A stretch of 64,000 nt of DNA, from assembly GCF_030272615.1 (NCBI RefSeq), contig NC_081407.1:101601897-101665896 (forward strand). The letters are read 5' to 3'. The translations under genes and the position numbers were made by a program. Origin of the DNA: Cryptomeria japonica. Taxonomy: Eukaryota; Streptophyta; Pinopsida; Cupressales; Cupressaceae. Below the pieces are notes generated by a model. That model saw only the letters and a program-made list of their open reading frames with translations, was not told where the DNA came from and ran no database searches. Positions 1 through 11,710 of the stretch are shown here, one piece after another (the stretch's first letter is position 1; each line of letters opens with the position of its first letter).

Positions 1-1870
1 ATTCTTAGTAAAAGTAATCCATTCATATTACCTCAGGTCAAAATAATTTATAAGAAATATAATTTTTATCTAAGAACTAATTATTTGGAATTATAATTTT
101 GAGTTATTTTATATGTATACATTATTGAGATTATTTATGAAATATTTTTTGTTGCATATAAGTTTTCTTTCTAAGCATTAATTGATTAGATGTTCTATTA
201 GTGAACTTTATATCATAATATTATATTTATTATTACATATTTTTTTACTAGATATGTCATTTTATAGTTTGATTGAATGTATTGTTTGTGTATTATGTTT
301 AGATTTAGATTTTCATCACCATTTAAAATTAATAAGAAAACTATACACATTTATACAAGGTTAATGTTTTTGTATTCATTTGAAATGGATGTTTTTTATT
401 ATATACTTGTATTTCTTAACTTAATATTCAAATTAATTGTCCTTTACAAAATTAATTCATATAAAACCTCTTCAACTATAAAAAATCCTATTGGAAATAA
501 ATTTTTGCTAGTCAAATAGTCAAAAAAAATGATCAAAATGAGAAATAAGCTTATATTTTATAAAAACACCTTAATTGCTACAAATTTAACATTTAGACAG
601 TTAGCTATATCTAAATATTATAAAATTAAAGATCTTTTTTCAAAAAAATGTTTAAATTTTATTTATTTTTTAAAATCAGATAAATAAACAATTTTTTTTC
701 TTATATTAAATATTTTCTTTCAAACGAAATCATATATAAATGCCAAACAATGAGATGTGATTCTTAATGTGATTTCCAAAAACTAATAATAAATATAAAG
801 CATTTGATTCATAGAATTATAAATATTAATGATTTTGTATATATTTGCTTATAATATTTTTCAACGTCATTTTGTAATATATATATATAATTCATAAAAT
901 TATAAATATTTGTGATTTTCTATATTTGCTTATAATTTTTTTCAAAGTAATTTTATGCAACATATATTTTTGGCATTCAGACATCTTTACTAAAATCTTA
1001 TGATTGAATATATATTTTTTATATTAAAATATATATAATAGATGACATGAAAGAAGATTTTTCAAGTATTTAACTTCAACAATGAAAAATGAATTAAAAT
1101 AAAAGTCGAAAAAAAGTAATGAGATTTTTATAAACAAAGACATTGCCATACATTAAAAATTTTGGTGTGAATGTAAGTTCCGTTTTCCAACTATGCCTCA
1201 GAAAAGCCATCAATATAATTGTCCAACACTCATCGACATAGGGTCCATTAGACAACTCCACCGACGTAGAATATAAATTTGTACGGAAGTAATTGAATGA
1301 TCGTTTTTCCGACATTGAAGTGTGTTCAATGTATTAATCAGTTTGAATGGAAACCAGATTTCTCACTAAAAGAAATATAAGAAATACAATAGTTTGAATT
1401 TGACAGCTCTCGAAGAAGAGAAATTTGACATTTCTTTAGTTTGAATGAATGAATTTTTATTTTGATAATTTTTGAATAATAAAAAATTGAAAGTAATTTT
1501 ATGTTTATTAATGTTTGGGAGTGTTTGAATTAATAATTAGAAGTGATGTAAAATACTATATTTATATATATTTTTATGTTATTAATTAAAAAAATAATTA
1601 TACAAATATTTTTCATGTGTCATTTTGCATATAAATATCTATATCTTACTACTTGTCAAGATATTTTTTTGGTGAATTTTATTTTAATTTTGTTTACATA
1701 ATGTAAAAAAATTGTAGCAATCTTATATAATACTATCTATAGTATCTTTAATATCTCTATATAGAATTTGTGTCCAATCATATAATTCTAACTTAGAATT
1801 AGTAAAATTATAGATATTTACATCTTATCAACCATTTTTCATCTTTTAGAAGTCAGCGTATGTTGTGTCA
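1..1870. repeat. AT-rich unclassified repeat H, copy 1
   Basis: Very AT-rich DNA without a credible ORF. It matches, diverged but collinear, the sequence at 20890-21794 followed by 60853-61830. Shared anchors include the stretch around 370-440 (repeated near 21290-21370), the stretch around 1100-1230 (near 60995-61110), and the runs around 1660-1860 (near 61565-61815). The copy probably continues left of the window. I see no protein motif. It may be an old LTR, a non-autonomous element or a segmental duplicate. The short ORFs at 182-519 and 1094-1315 have no recognisable domain and I do not call them genes. Confidence 0.6.
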
Positions 1871-2678
1871 CTCTATGAGATTTGTATATAGTTTCTTTCA
1901 AAAAAATATTGAATTTATGGTTCGAGAATTAAATTTATTTATTTAATTTTTCAAAGAAATACACTAAGCTCAAGCAATTTTTTGAAAAAATACTAATTTA
2001 ATTATAAATTATTTAGATGTAACAAGTTGTCTAAATAATAGGTCTATAATAGTTGATTAGGAAATTATCTAGACCTTATAAATATTATAAGAAAATGTCC
2101 CTATTATATTGGAAAGATACAAAGAAAAGAAGTAAGAAGTAAGGGAGGGAGATATGGAGATAGAAAAAGGAAGAATTTAAGATGTAATGAAAATAAACAT
2201 GATATTATATGGTATTGGACTAATAAATAAATAGATTGTCATATATGAAAGTAGCTATGGTGTGTAATAGATTGTGACCCCACAATAGTGGGTTACACTT
2301 TTTAACCTACTGTGACACTAAAACAAACATTTTGAAAAAAAACTTCACATTCGGACACCTATTATCGCTAAACCGTAAGGAATTTGTAGATGATGTAAAC
2401 TAGTGATTTGTGACATTTTGTATGTAGATTCTAAATATATATTTTTTGATTTTTTTGGAAACAATTTATATCCATTTTTCTATCTCCCTCGAAGAGTATT
2501 TTTTAACATTAAACATATTTTAAAAGTGAAACTCACTTGGTAACGCATAACTTTTTTTCTAAAATCGATAAAAAATGTGATTCTTTAGAATTTAGGTTTG
2601 TGACATTGATATCTAATGTTTGCAATTGGTTTCATAACATTATGTTCAATATATTTTATTAAGTTTTGAAGTTGAGTT
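1871..2678. other. Non-coding AT-rich DNA, nothing recognised
   Basis: No ORF, RNA gene or repeat boundary was recognised here. A moderately distinct, less AT-rich block around 2270-2420 may be the remnant of an unclassified element, but I cannot find its termini. Confidence 0.4.
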
Positions 2679-2894
2679 AACTATAATTTAGAAATATTAT
2701 CAGTAGGTCTATGTTTGTGTTGGTCTTAATCGTTGTTATTTTGTAGATTGTTTTGTGGGCTTGCCCCATTTTCATTTTGCTTTTGCTGCTAGTTTTGGAC
2801 TTTAATGCTTTTATTCAGGATTTTTGTAAAACTTTTGGGTTTCGGGTCCCTATAAAACCTATCTACCTTTATCAAAAACTATAATTTAGAAATA
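2679..2894 (+). mobile_element. Short 5'-truncated LINE tail with target duplication
   Basis: An insertion of about 180 bases lies between two identical direct repeats, AACTATAATTTAGAAATA at 2679-2696 and 2877-2894. The inserted part has the look of a plant L1 3' end: a T-rich 3' UTR finishing in a short A-run just before the second repeat. This is the expected product of target-primed reverse transcription with severe 5' truncation. No coding sequence remains. Confidence 0.7.
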
Positions 2895-3438
2895 GGTTAA
2901 TTTGGTAACTCGTAACTTATTGTGTATGTATTGAAATTCAGTTTTTTTTTTTGTTGCAAAGAGGACTTCAATACGTATTGCGTATATATTTTTCAGATTT
3001 TTTTTCATTTGTTTACTATTTTTCCATAATCATTGAACAAAGAAGTTGATGTTTGGTGAAAAACCTATGTTTAGTTAAACTAAAAAATAAATAAATCACA
3101 ATTAACTTAATATATGTTAAAATTATAGTAATTGAAAAGCTCGCTTTGAGTACTACTATCATGCATTTGGGTTTGTTAAGGTTCTATTTGAGCCTTTAAT
3201 TAGAGTTTCAAAGGCTAGAAATCTAAAAAAAATTGGAGAGATTGGGGAGGGAGATACATAGAAAGAATGTTCAATAAAACATATGTTCGATCAAAGGGTG
3301 TTTCATCAGTTGACATATTAGGGTTTGATTCAGCATATGTTCTATTGAACATGATGGGCACAATTTTTTTAATAAAGACCATGTTCAATAGAATATGGGG
3401 CTTATATTAAGGACCAACGTTTGATAGAATCCCCTATC
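2895..3438. other. Non-coding DNA with one inverted repeat
   Basis: No gene seen. The only structure I can support is the hairpin-forming inverted repeat at 3333-3397, listed separately, plus related ATGTTC-type words near 3268-3290. Confidence 0.4.
3333..3397. repeat. Inverted repeat, about 18-bp stem
   Basis: The arm at 3333-3353 (core TTCTATTGAACATG) and the arm at 3380-3397 (core CATGTTCAATAGAA) are reverse complements apart from a 2-base indel, separated by about 26 bases. A partial third copy of the motif lies at 3268-3290. It could be a MITE remnant or chance decay of a palindrome. Confidence 0.5.
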
Positions 3439-4140
3439 AACTTTTTTTTTTTTCATTAAGATTCTATATACATTAGGTGTATAAATTACTTTTGATAATA
3501 AAAGAAGCATAACAAGGGTGTTGGCTCTTTACACTAACAACCCAAAGTTAGCATTAAGAACTAACATCACACTTTACAACATCAAAAATAGAATAAGATT
3601 CTTAGCACTCTTAGCAGTATAGAAAAAATCCTAAGCATCTAAAATCAGCCAACCAGTGGCTACTTGAGTGCATTGCTCCAGTCTTCAATGAGGAACTTAA
3701 AAAGCTCCTTATAGTTCCCTTCTTTTTCAACATCTATTCCCAACACTTTATTTTCCATTAGGCATATAGAGGTGGTCGAGTTGCACATCACATGTAGGTT
3801 GAACTTGGAAATACTAATCATCTTACTCTCCATCTATGGCACTTTCTTATTCTTCAGGTCCTCCAATTTTGTTGTAGTATTCTTGTAGTTATCATGGGTT
3901 CTTGTACTCCCCCCTTGGTGAGTGTCTTCTTTCTTTGGCATGGCCTCTTGAGTCAAGTCCACTAGTTTAGTTTTGGCACTATTAGCATGCGTTAAATTGT
4001 CATTGGTGGACTTATCCAACTTCTCATCCTTCCCCATGTCAGAAGATGAAACAAGTGTTTCATGGGAAGGACGTGAGGGGAAATATGTGAAGGGATAGTA
4101 TCCAGCCCCCCTCCCCCGAAGTGGGCACCATGTGCATGAG
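3439..4140 (-). pseudogene. LINE-like 3' end (minus strand) with poly-T boundary
   Basis: On the minus strand a lysine-rich, low-complexity reading frame (4037-3834) is followed by more protein-like sequence with a GNYKELFKFLIEDW motif near 3710-3670. An untranslated stretch then ends in a poly-A run, seen on the plus strand as poly-T at about 3440-3451. This is the organisation of a LINE C-terminus plus 3' UTR. It may be the 3' end of LINE-2, whose zinc-finger part lies at 5250-5604, but the link is not proven. I found no matching target duplication. Confidence 0.4.
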
Positions 4141-5249
4141 AATTCAAAAAATGAAGAGTGGGAAAATTACATATCTTGGTCAATAGATTTATAATAATAT
4201 ATGGTATATAAATTGTTATTAGTATATTTGCAAATAATCTAAATGTATATAATCTAAATTTTATTTTAAGATACATAATTATTCTTATATATTTCAATGA
4301 TTATTAATCTCAAACATCTTCTTTCATGTTACCATAATGCATAAGAAACTTTATTCTTTTTATCTTCTTTTTTCTCTAATTATTTGATTAAGAAATTCTA
4401 AATAACAAATTACAAATACAATTTACAATATTGTTGAGTAGTAGAAACCAACAAATCTTGTTGAAAAGATAACAAAAGGAGCAAGAAAGGAACAAATGGA
4501 TACACAATGCCAAATAGAGACAACAACACACAAAAGGTCAATAAACACACCTCCAAAAAAAGATAGTTGTTGTAATGAGAGTACAAAGAGACAAGTCTAT
4601 ACCACTCTAGGAAAAAACACTTGCACAAATGAGTGTGAAGCCATGAAAATAAAAAGTGCATTCCCATCATATTCTGTAAGCTGATATTACACACTAACTT
4701 CCATCACACGAACATGTTTGCATTGCATTCTGGAGGAGGTAGAGGAGATCTCTAATTCTCATTGCAATTATAGTGTCTTTTGAAGTTTTTCTTTACCCAT
4801 TGCAACTTCTTCTAGTGTTCTAAACTCACCCCTCTCACATCTTCTCCCAATGATGTTGCTGTTGTTGTAGATTGCAAAAGAGGAGCCTATGATCAGTCTA
4901 TCTTAATAATCCACATTCCATAGGATAGACCAAATCAATTCAGAAGTGTTAAGTAATTCTTGTAACTAAATATACATCCTAAGTAGATGCCAAACTAATT
5001 TGAAGGGAACTAGGCATAATTTTGGCTTGAAGTTGTGATAATTTTCTTTTTCTTTTTGGTCAAGATCATTGCTCACAATGTTGTTATCTTTTAAGAAGAA
5101 TGCTATTCTTAGCACTTAGATATCCAAATAAGAGAAAATATTTAAAATGTCAATCTCAAGGGGAGAAACAGAATGAGAGAATGCATCTTAGCATCAAATT
5201 TTCTATATGTTTGTTATTAAGATAAGACAACATGAGTTGGAAATGAGTA
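4141..5249. other. Unassigned region, possibly decayed LINE-2 sequence
   Basis: No recognised gene. On the minus strand around 4880-5050 there are tryptophan-containing fragments resembling the region after a LINE zinc-finger domain. They are too broken to call. ORFs at 4410-4694 (minus) and 4496-4684 (plus) overlap antiparallel and show no domain. Confidence 0.3.
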
Positions 5250-5604
5250 GAAGAGAGTCTAAGAAGACTAGATTTCTATGACCAAGAGGAATGGAAAAGG
5301 GTTGGTATGGTCACTACAAGAGTAGTCTATAAACTCTAAACATGTGGACAAAACCAAAATCAATATTGGATTGTTTCAATCTTATCATGATAAGGACAAG
5401 ATTGAGGTGGGAAAAATAATTTAAGGTAGGTTCCCACTAGGATTTTGGCATACAAAAGCTTCTAAGAAGTGAATTGGGATTGTGAGTTGGTTTTCAACTT
5501 CCAAATTCTCAAGTTGAGTTTATCCCACTTGGGTCTACTGAGGTTTGAATTCCAAATAGTATTAAGTTAGCATGAATAGGCCAAGCAAGGCACTAGTTGT
5601 TTAT
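5250..5604 (-). pseudogene. LINE-2 C-terminal zinc-finger (zf-RVT) fragment
   Basis: The minus-strand translation of about 5520-5344 gives a zf-RVT-like segment: a W/K-rich stretch, then KILVGTYLKLFFPP, then CPYHDKIETIQY, a stop, and FWFCP. The Cx2H...C spacing is the zinc-finger found C-terminal to plant L1 reverse transcriptases. The reading frame has stops and frameshifts. The fragment ends at the target site of solo LTR E (AAAGA at 5605-5609). It most likely belongs to LINE-2, whose RT lies at 18.7-20.8 kb on the same strand, but about 1.9 kb of unexplained DNA lies between them. Confidence 0.55.
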
Positions 5605-5883
5605 AAAGATGTTGAACACAATGTACCACTAAGAGGGGGGTGAATCAATGGTTTCCAAAAATTCTTTCACCTTTTGATCCTAAGAGTGAATACTGGTAAG
5701 CAAAGAAAACACAAGTAAACCTACCAGTGAGATAATGCAAGACTTCACAATGCAATCACACAAAGGCACATCACATGGCATCGGTAGATATGAGGAAAAC
5801 CCAAGATGGGAAAAACCTTGGTGAGAAAAGATGCTAGAATCTTTTGCTCCAATCTAGCCTCACAATGAAAACACTAGTTACAA

Positions 5884-6028
5884 TATTTAGGGTACCAACC
5901 CAAGGAGCACCACTCTTGATTTAGGGAACCAACCCAAGGAGCACCAACCCCTGATTTAGGGCACCAACCCAAGGAGCACCAACCCCTACTGATTTTATGG
6001 GCACCAACCCATAGGAGCACCAACCTCC
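5884..6028. repeat. Minisatellite in E, four units of about 35 bp
   Basis: Four imperfect direct copies of a unit containing ACCAACCCAAGGAGCACC, each preceded by an ATTTAGGG-like word, begin near 5884, 5920, 5955 and 5993. The last unit is diverged. The array lies close to the 5' end of the LTR. Confidence 0.8.
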
Positions 6029-6149
6029 AACTCAATGAGATACAATAGATAAATTCAATACAATAATTATAATCTAGTTACAAATGAGTTTTGTATCCTT
6101 ACAGATATGTCTCTTCACTGGTCCACCTCTGCTCTACTCGGCCTTTTCC

Positions 6150-6240
6150 TTGTCTTCTCTCCTCTCACTCTCTTCCTTTGCTCACCTCTGCCTTGTCTGC
6201 TCTCCTCTCACTCTCTTCCTCTGCTCACCTCTGCTCACTG
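6150..6240. repeat. CT-rich tandem duplication in E
   Basis: Two adjacent copies of a roughly 43-bp pyrimidine-rich unit with the words CTCTCACTCTCTTCCT and GCTCACCTCTGC. It explains the serine/leucine-rich ORFs predicted here, which I do not believe are genes. Confidence 0.75.
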
Positions 6241-7419
6241 CAGATCGCTTACCGGTTCAAGCTCTACTAGTTGTCTATCTTTCCACCTGGTTACCGGTTA
6301 CTTCCACAATACCGGTTAAGCCCTCCTCAATCCTTGCCTACTACTGCTTCTTTCCTGCTACTATTTTTTTCATGTCGGTTCAAACACTACTAGTTATCTT
6401 GACTGATGCACTTCTTGTAGCTTATCAGAATCTCAGACCTTTGCCGATTAGTCCCTTGCTAAGCCTTCTTACTAGTTGCACCTCCAAATTCTCAGTTGCT
6501 TAACTCTCATAGTTAGATCAATTTTTTTCTTTCAACTAGCATCACACCTTCTAAAATAATCCTCCAACAACCCCATTTCATCAATTTTGACTTGCATATT
6601 TATAAACAAGTCTTCCCACCAAAAACCAATTCAAACTTCATGCGGTTAGGGTTTCTTCATAGACCTTGAGGCAAACCAAATCCAATTAGATCTCCTTCCA
6701 GAGATTGACCACTTGCAACAAATAAATCAAACTCCACCAATATCGTGACTTCCAATACATGTTTGCTAAGTTTAGCAAACATAGATAGTCTTTCGGAAAG
6801 GCACTTGGTCAATCGACATAAAATGGTTTAGCAGATTGCATCACCAACCTCGTTCTATACCTAAATGTTTCACATTGATCGATGCCTCCCTTCGATCACC
6901 TTTTTTCAACCTTCCTCGAGCCGCACACCTTTGCAACACATCCCATAATTTACAGGGTCTACATTTAATGTCGACTGACTCTGCAACAACCTCGTCGATG
7001 CACACTCCATCTACTACTGCATGTATGTCCACTACCTCAACTCCACATGGCACCTTTGTTGACATGCACCTTAGCTCACTATGTCGATCCAACATGGTCA
7101 CCAACCAATTACACACAATCGATGTATGCTTCATACTACTGGTCCCTCTTTGCCTACCAGTTCTCTAACCCTGCTGGTATATCTTGCCTTACTAGTTAAC
7201 CTTCATACCTTCACCTTCCTTGTGCCGGTGGATCATTTTAGCCCGATCATCACACATACCGGTTCTCATCTTCGTGTTGTATGTGTATCATATTCATCGA
7301 CCATTGTCCTTTCACATTAGCATGTTCATCTTCATCTAAAGAGAGACTTTCACTTGTGTACTTTCTAGCATACCGGTAGCCCTGTTTATCGGTGAACACT
7401 ACATCTACCTTCATGTCGG

Positions 7420-8614
7420 TGTAATGGTTGGAAAATGGTGAATGATAAATTAAGAAAGAAAACTACTCTTTCCCTCAAAGAGAGATGAGAGTTTCTCTAT
7501 CAATTACCATTCAAGAACTTTTCACCATTACATTAGGAAGGGGGAAGGATAATCCACTAGAACCAATCTCTCCACACAAAGATGGTAGATTGAATTTTGA
7601 ATGCTAAGTTGATCCCCTCTTCCTTGTTTGATTTAGAAAGGAAATTGATTGAATTATGTAGTGCAAAATTGACAAAGAATCGATTATAACTTGAGATCCA
7701 AATATGGGATGAAGCTGTGCACCTGGATTTGGCAATGAAATGTTGAGACGAAGTCGCCCTGCGAATTTGAGGAAAAGTTGACAGGACCGTGGTGGGAATG
7801 TACATGGTCCTCCGAAAAAATCCGCAAAACGAAAAGGGTTTTTCTGCCTCTGCAAATGAAGCTCGAATCCAAAAGTACAGTTGCACACCTGCAGCCTACA
7901 CATAGTAAAAAGAGGAAAATGGGTTGCGATTGGGGGTTTGCCTTTAGGTCAAACCCTAGTTTTGGAATTAACCAAGTAATGAAACAAAGTACTTGCAAGT
8001 AGATGTAAATGAGGGACTGAATTGTAAATCACCTCAAGGGAGGTTGTAGTAGCAATGTTGATAGAAATTCTTGTGTGGGATTGAATGTTGAAATCAATAC
8101 CTCTTCAATGGTTGAATCCTTGACTTGAATGCAACACCTAGCCTTGAAGGGAGACTTGAGAATGCTCAATGCTGGAAAAGAATGCTTGAATGCTTGATCG
8201 CTTGTGAATTTCCCACTCATCCAACGTATCCAACTTCAACTTATGCAAATGAGAGGATGAATGTTCCTTAAATACATGTTAGTGGATTTGAATTTCGTCA
8301 CGGGCCAACATCGGAGGATTTTCCCACCCGAGGCATAACCCACAATGAATTCTCTAGGAAGGGTCCTTCCCCAAAATAGGCTAGGGATAGGGGTGCCATG
8401 CCCCTGTCCAAGGGGGGACAGTGGCACTATGCCTCTTTCCTACCCCTTTCTCTGGGGTAGAATGTGGTCGGGATGATACAGAGGCCAAGAAAGAAGTTAT
8501 TTTTGCAGGTTGAGCACTCTCTAGTCTCTGATCAGGCTAGAGGATTCGAGTCCACATGCGTGAGGACCCAAATATAGTAAAAAATTGCTAGGGTCACAAT
8601 TTTATGACACTACA
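7420..8614 (-). repeat. 3' LTR of element C
   Basis: It starts TGTAATGG and ends GACACTACA on the plus strand, and is matched by 12304-13537. A TATA-like word on the minus strand lies at 8276-8266 (TGTATTTAAGG). A GC-rich palindromic block at 8389-8450 corresponds to the larger block in the other LTR. ORFs here (7557-8427) are not conserved as protein and are not called. Confidence 0.85.
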
Positions 8615-8629
8615 TTTAGCCCCCACTTT
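8615..8629 (-). other. Polypurine tract of element C
   Basis: The minus strand reads AAAGTGGGGGCTAAA immediately before the 3' LTR. It is nearly identical to the tract of element D at 28998-29012. It is the expected primer site for plus-strand DNA synthesis and fixes the element's orientation. Confidence 0.75.
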
Positions 8630-9369
8630 AGCAGGAGTATAAGTGTACGACAATACTGTCAGTAAAGTACAAGGAAACAAGATTGAAAGAATTTCACCAT
8701 GTCAAGGAGGCAAGATGCACCAAGCCCCCAGTGGACTTAGGATCTTATGACTTTGATTAACAAAGTAAAAGGAAATATTGAGAAGGGGAGAACCATGACT
8801 GCAAGTAGCAAAGTTCCCTTCACTATGAGTCATGAAAGAAAGGATACAAAGATTACAAAGAAAAACAAAGTTCACTAAGTAATTCTAAGTATTCACAAGA
8901 AGGAAAATATGAGTGGAGTGTATGCCCCCACATTAAAGCAATCACATGCGCCTTATCGAGAGTGATTTATTTAAGGTAGGATACACCCAAAAGAGAGAGA
9001 AGAAAGGGAGCACATTATTGCAAGGATTTAGCCCCCCAATCAAGGTATAAACCCAAGGATAATGAACACAAAACACATGGTAGTGTCCCTTTCCTTGAGG
9101 TCAGTATATTGTATGATAACTCATGTATATCATGTATGTATAAGCATATAATTATCTTCATTCCACAAAGAAGAACATTACCTTAGAAGAAAGGGAAGAG
9201 AGGATGTATTTTGAGTCAACATGAAAGAGAGCAAGCAAAGATCTCAATGCTTTGTATCGTCCCCAAGTAGACATTAAGGGAACAATAGAAGAATAGGGAT
9301 ACACATAGAAGAGTGGTCAAAAAAGAGAAAGAAAGGAGAGGGAGAAAGATATGCAGTGCTAATATTGCT
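8630..9369 (-). other. 3' untranslated internal region of element C
   Basis: No ORF. It is homologous to 28250-28997 of element D. It lies between the end of the gag-protease frame and the polypurine tract. Conservation between C and D despite no coding suggests shared descent only. Confidence 0.55.
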
Positions 9370-10282
9370 AATCTAGCACGACATCCGCCTCCTGACCTTG
9401 CTGATCACTATTTTAAGAAGAGAGCAACATGCAAAAGGAGCAACATCGAGCATAGCAGATGGAGCTATCACAAGATCCAAACAAGGATTATGCTCATGTT
9501 GTAAGTCACTTTGTTTGATTCGAGGAGCTAGGATTAGGGTTTGTGAAAACTCATCTGATAAATGTTTGTCCACATCAACATACTCATACTCACTATTAGA
9601 AGCATTAGGAGTTGTATTACCATTATGAATAACATTTTCACCCATTTCTTCATCAAAGTTTAAAGCAAGAGGAGAAAGAAAACAAATAGGAGTAAAACCA
9701 TCACATGTTTTATGCAACTTATGATTTGGAGATGTTGGTTGAACATATTTCTTAGGAGAAAAGGGAATCATGTCAACTTTTGGAGTCTAAGGAGATTGAG
9801 TATTTCGACGGATAGATTCACAAGCTCGAACACATCGTCTTCATCGGCGTTCTCTCACACAACAATTTTGTTGAGTCTTAGTGGAAGGCTGAGAAGAAGG
9901 AGGAACACTTGGAAAAGTAGGAATGTTTCTCTTCTTGATAGTAGAAGGTTTAGGTTGAGGCCTTTTTGGTTGAACAAGAGGGGAAGCAAGCCTATTTTCT
10001 CGATAAGAGGAAGGAGGTGGAACTGCACCATAGAAATGAGGAATATTAGGTGTAGGAAGGAGACCAGGTCCATCATGAGGAAGAGGTATAGGTCTAACCT
10101 TAGGAAGAATATTGTTGTTCTCCTTAAGAAAAGGTAATCACATCCATAGGGGTAGGTGGACAATCTTCCTTAGGAGGAAGATTAGTTCTATCTGAGAGTG
10201 GAAGAACCTCATCTTGAAGAATAAAAGGAATGTCAAGTGTTGGTGAGCTAGGTTGAATTAAGGATAAGTTCATATTGTTTTT
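9370..10282 (-). pseudogene. C-terminal tail of the gag-protease polyprotein (element C)
   Basis: This is the minus-strand continuation after the protease-like domain. The first part (about 10280-9790) is proline-rich and ends in an arginine-rich patch (around 9850-9790). The 132-aa frame 9771-9373 begins MIPFSPKKYVQP and contains EYEYVDVDKHLSDEF and APSAMLDVAPFACC. The same order of motifs occurs in element D at 27207-28250, where the frame ends in DQQDQEVDVVLD and a stop. In C a frameshift near 9400 changes the end. I recognise no known enzyme domain. In a full gypsy element this is where reverse transcriptase would follow, but none does. Confidence 0.55.
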
Positions 10283-11035
10283 TCATTTTTGATAAAATTG
10301 AAAAAGAGCATCTCTCCTTGATGGAAGAGATTGAAATTGTTTGGGCCAAAAGAAATCAATAGGAACACCTGGGCTTCTTTCAGATGGATGAAATAAGCTA
10401 TGGTTCACGATTATGATTTCTCCATTGTGAGAAAATTTCATTATGTTGTGGATTGGAGAAGCAATAGCCTTCATGGAAGATAGCCAAGGATAGCTCAAAT
10501 TCACACATAATTGCTCAGAAGAAGGTATTATAACAAAGTCAACATCCATGGATTTAGCATGAACCTCAATAGGAAAAGTGATAGAACCAATGGTAGGGCA
10601 AGAGAAGCCATCAAATAACTTCATAATCACATTAGAAGCATCATAGATCGGCTTATACAATCGTAAAGTGAAAAGATACTCTTCAGTTATGACATTAACA
10701 ATGCAAGAGGGATCAATCAAGGCACCATGACAAGGGATATCCTTAACCTTCACAACTATGTATAAAGGGTCATCGGGTGCTCTAATGGTCTCACTAGGGT
10801 CAAATGTAATATAAGGATCTTTAGGCATATCTTTTGTTTCTACCATATTAACCAAGTTTGGAGCCATAGAGGTGAATTCTTCAAAAGTGAGAGAATTAGG
10901 CACAATCTCAATAACGTTCGAGGTATGAGATGGCAAGGGATCAGTGAAAATCTTAAGATTTTGATTAGGAGGAGAAACAGATTTATTCCATTTATCATTC
11001 CAACCTACCACAGATATAGTATTATTATCAATCAA
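10283..11035 (-). pseudogene. Retropepsin-like protease domain (element C)
   Basis: This 250-aa frame has the layout of the plant gypsy aspartic protease region. A linker follows the zinc knuckle, then the active-site-like strand reads ALIDPSCIVNVI (about residues 105-116). Hydrophobic strands follow, including GSITFPIEVHAKSMDVDF, and then a YPWLSSMKAIASPIHNIMKF segment that matches the usual end of such domains. The catalytic motif would normally be D-x-G; here it is D-P-S. Element D has the same D-P-S, so the change predates both copies. Catalysis is therefore doubtful. The frame is intact over 750 bases, unlike the gag upstream. Confidence 0.65.
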
Positions 11036-11710
11036 GTCTTAAACCTTATTTTTCAATGCAAAACATTTCTTAGTATCATGGCCGAGTTGACGATGAAATT
11101 CGCAAAAGGAATTGTTATCAAAATAAAGAGATGCAAGTTTGGAAGGATCAATTTGTTTTATAGGAGGAAGTTTGATAACATTTATGTACAACAACTAAGA
11201 CATAATACTACGCAAAGATTCATTCAAAGGAGTAAACTGCCTTTCTCTTTGGAAAAATTTAGAAATAGAAGGGACACCTATTGTAGCATTCACATGGTTG
11301 TTTTTTATTGGATCATTGAACTTGATGAATATTTTTGTTGGTTTGAACCTTGCAAATGGTTGTTGAACACTCTCGCCCTTATCACTCAAATCCATAGGAG
11401 TGGATTGCTCCATCTGACTCATAGCTAGTTGATAATTGTGGAGTGTTGCGCATAACTATAGAAAGGAAGTAAACTCAGACAAAAGAAGCTTTTCCCTGAT
11501 ATCTTTTTGTAAATTAGAAATGAAAATTCTTTGAATGTCATTATCAAGCACATGAAAAGAAATTTGAGCACACAAATGCTTATATCTACCAATGAAATCC
11601 ATCACTTTTTCTTTAACACCTTGTTTACAATGCATTAAATCAGTCAAAGTGATTTTAGGACCAATGTTGTTTTGAAATTATTGGATGAAAGCATTTGCTA
11701 GTTGTTGAAA
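11036..11710 (-). pseudogene. Gag C-terminal half and zinc-knuckle linker (element C)
   Basis: The minus-strand frames 11647-11456 (containing CKQGVKEKVMDFIGRYKHLC and NDIQRIFISNLQKDIREKL) and 11422-11195 match the Retrotrans_gag family, which forms the capsid. The frame continues into a zinc-knuckle-like stretch, FHRQLGHDTKKCFALK, near 11100-11050. A TAG stop separates the two ORFs at 11458-11456, and element D has a TAG at the same codon. The N-terminal half of gag present in D is missing: homology to the D leader runs straight into mid-gag near 11740. Confidence 0.65.

Noticed and set aside
182-519. Two overlapping ORFs near the left edge
   Set aside because: They are Leu/Ile/Tyr-rich translations of AT-rich DNA within repeat H. 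The other copy of H at 20.9-21.8 kb does not keep the frames.
6084-7320. Plus-strand ORFs of up to 139 aa in solo LTR E
   Set aside because: They arise from CT-rich tandem DNA and ACCGGT-rich sequence. There is no domain, and opposite-strand ORFs of equal quality overlap.
9712-10137. Arg/Ser-rich 141-aa plus-strand ORF
   Set aside because: It is antisense to the conserved proline- and arginine-rich tail of the gag-protease frame in C. It is a shadow of that frame.
10925-11428. 167-aa plus-strand ORF in element C
   Set aside because: Antisense to the gag C-terminus and linker, which match element D as protein on the minus strand.
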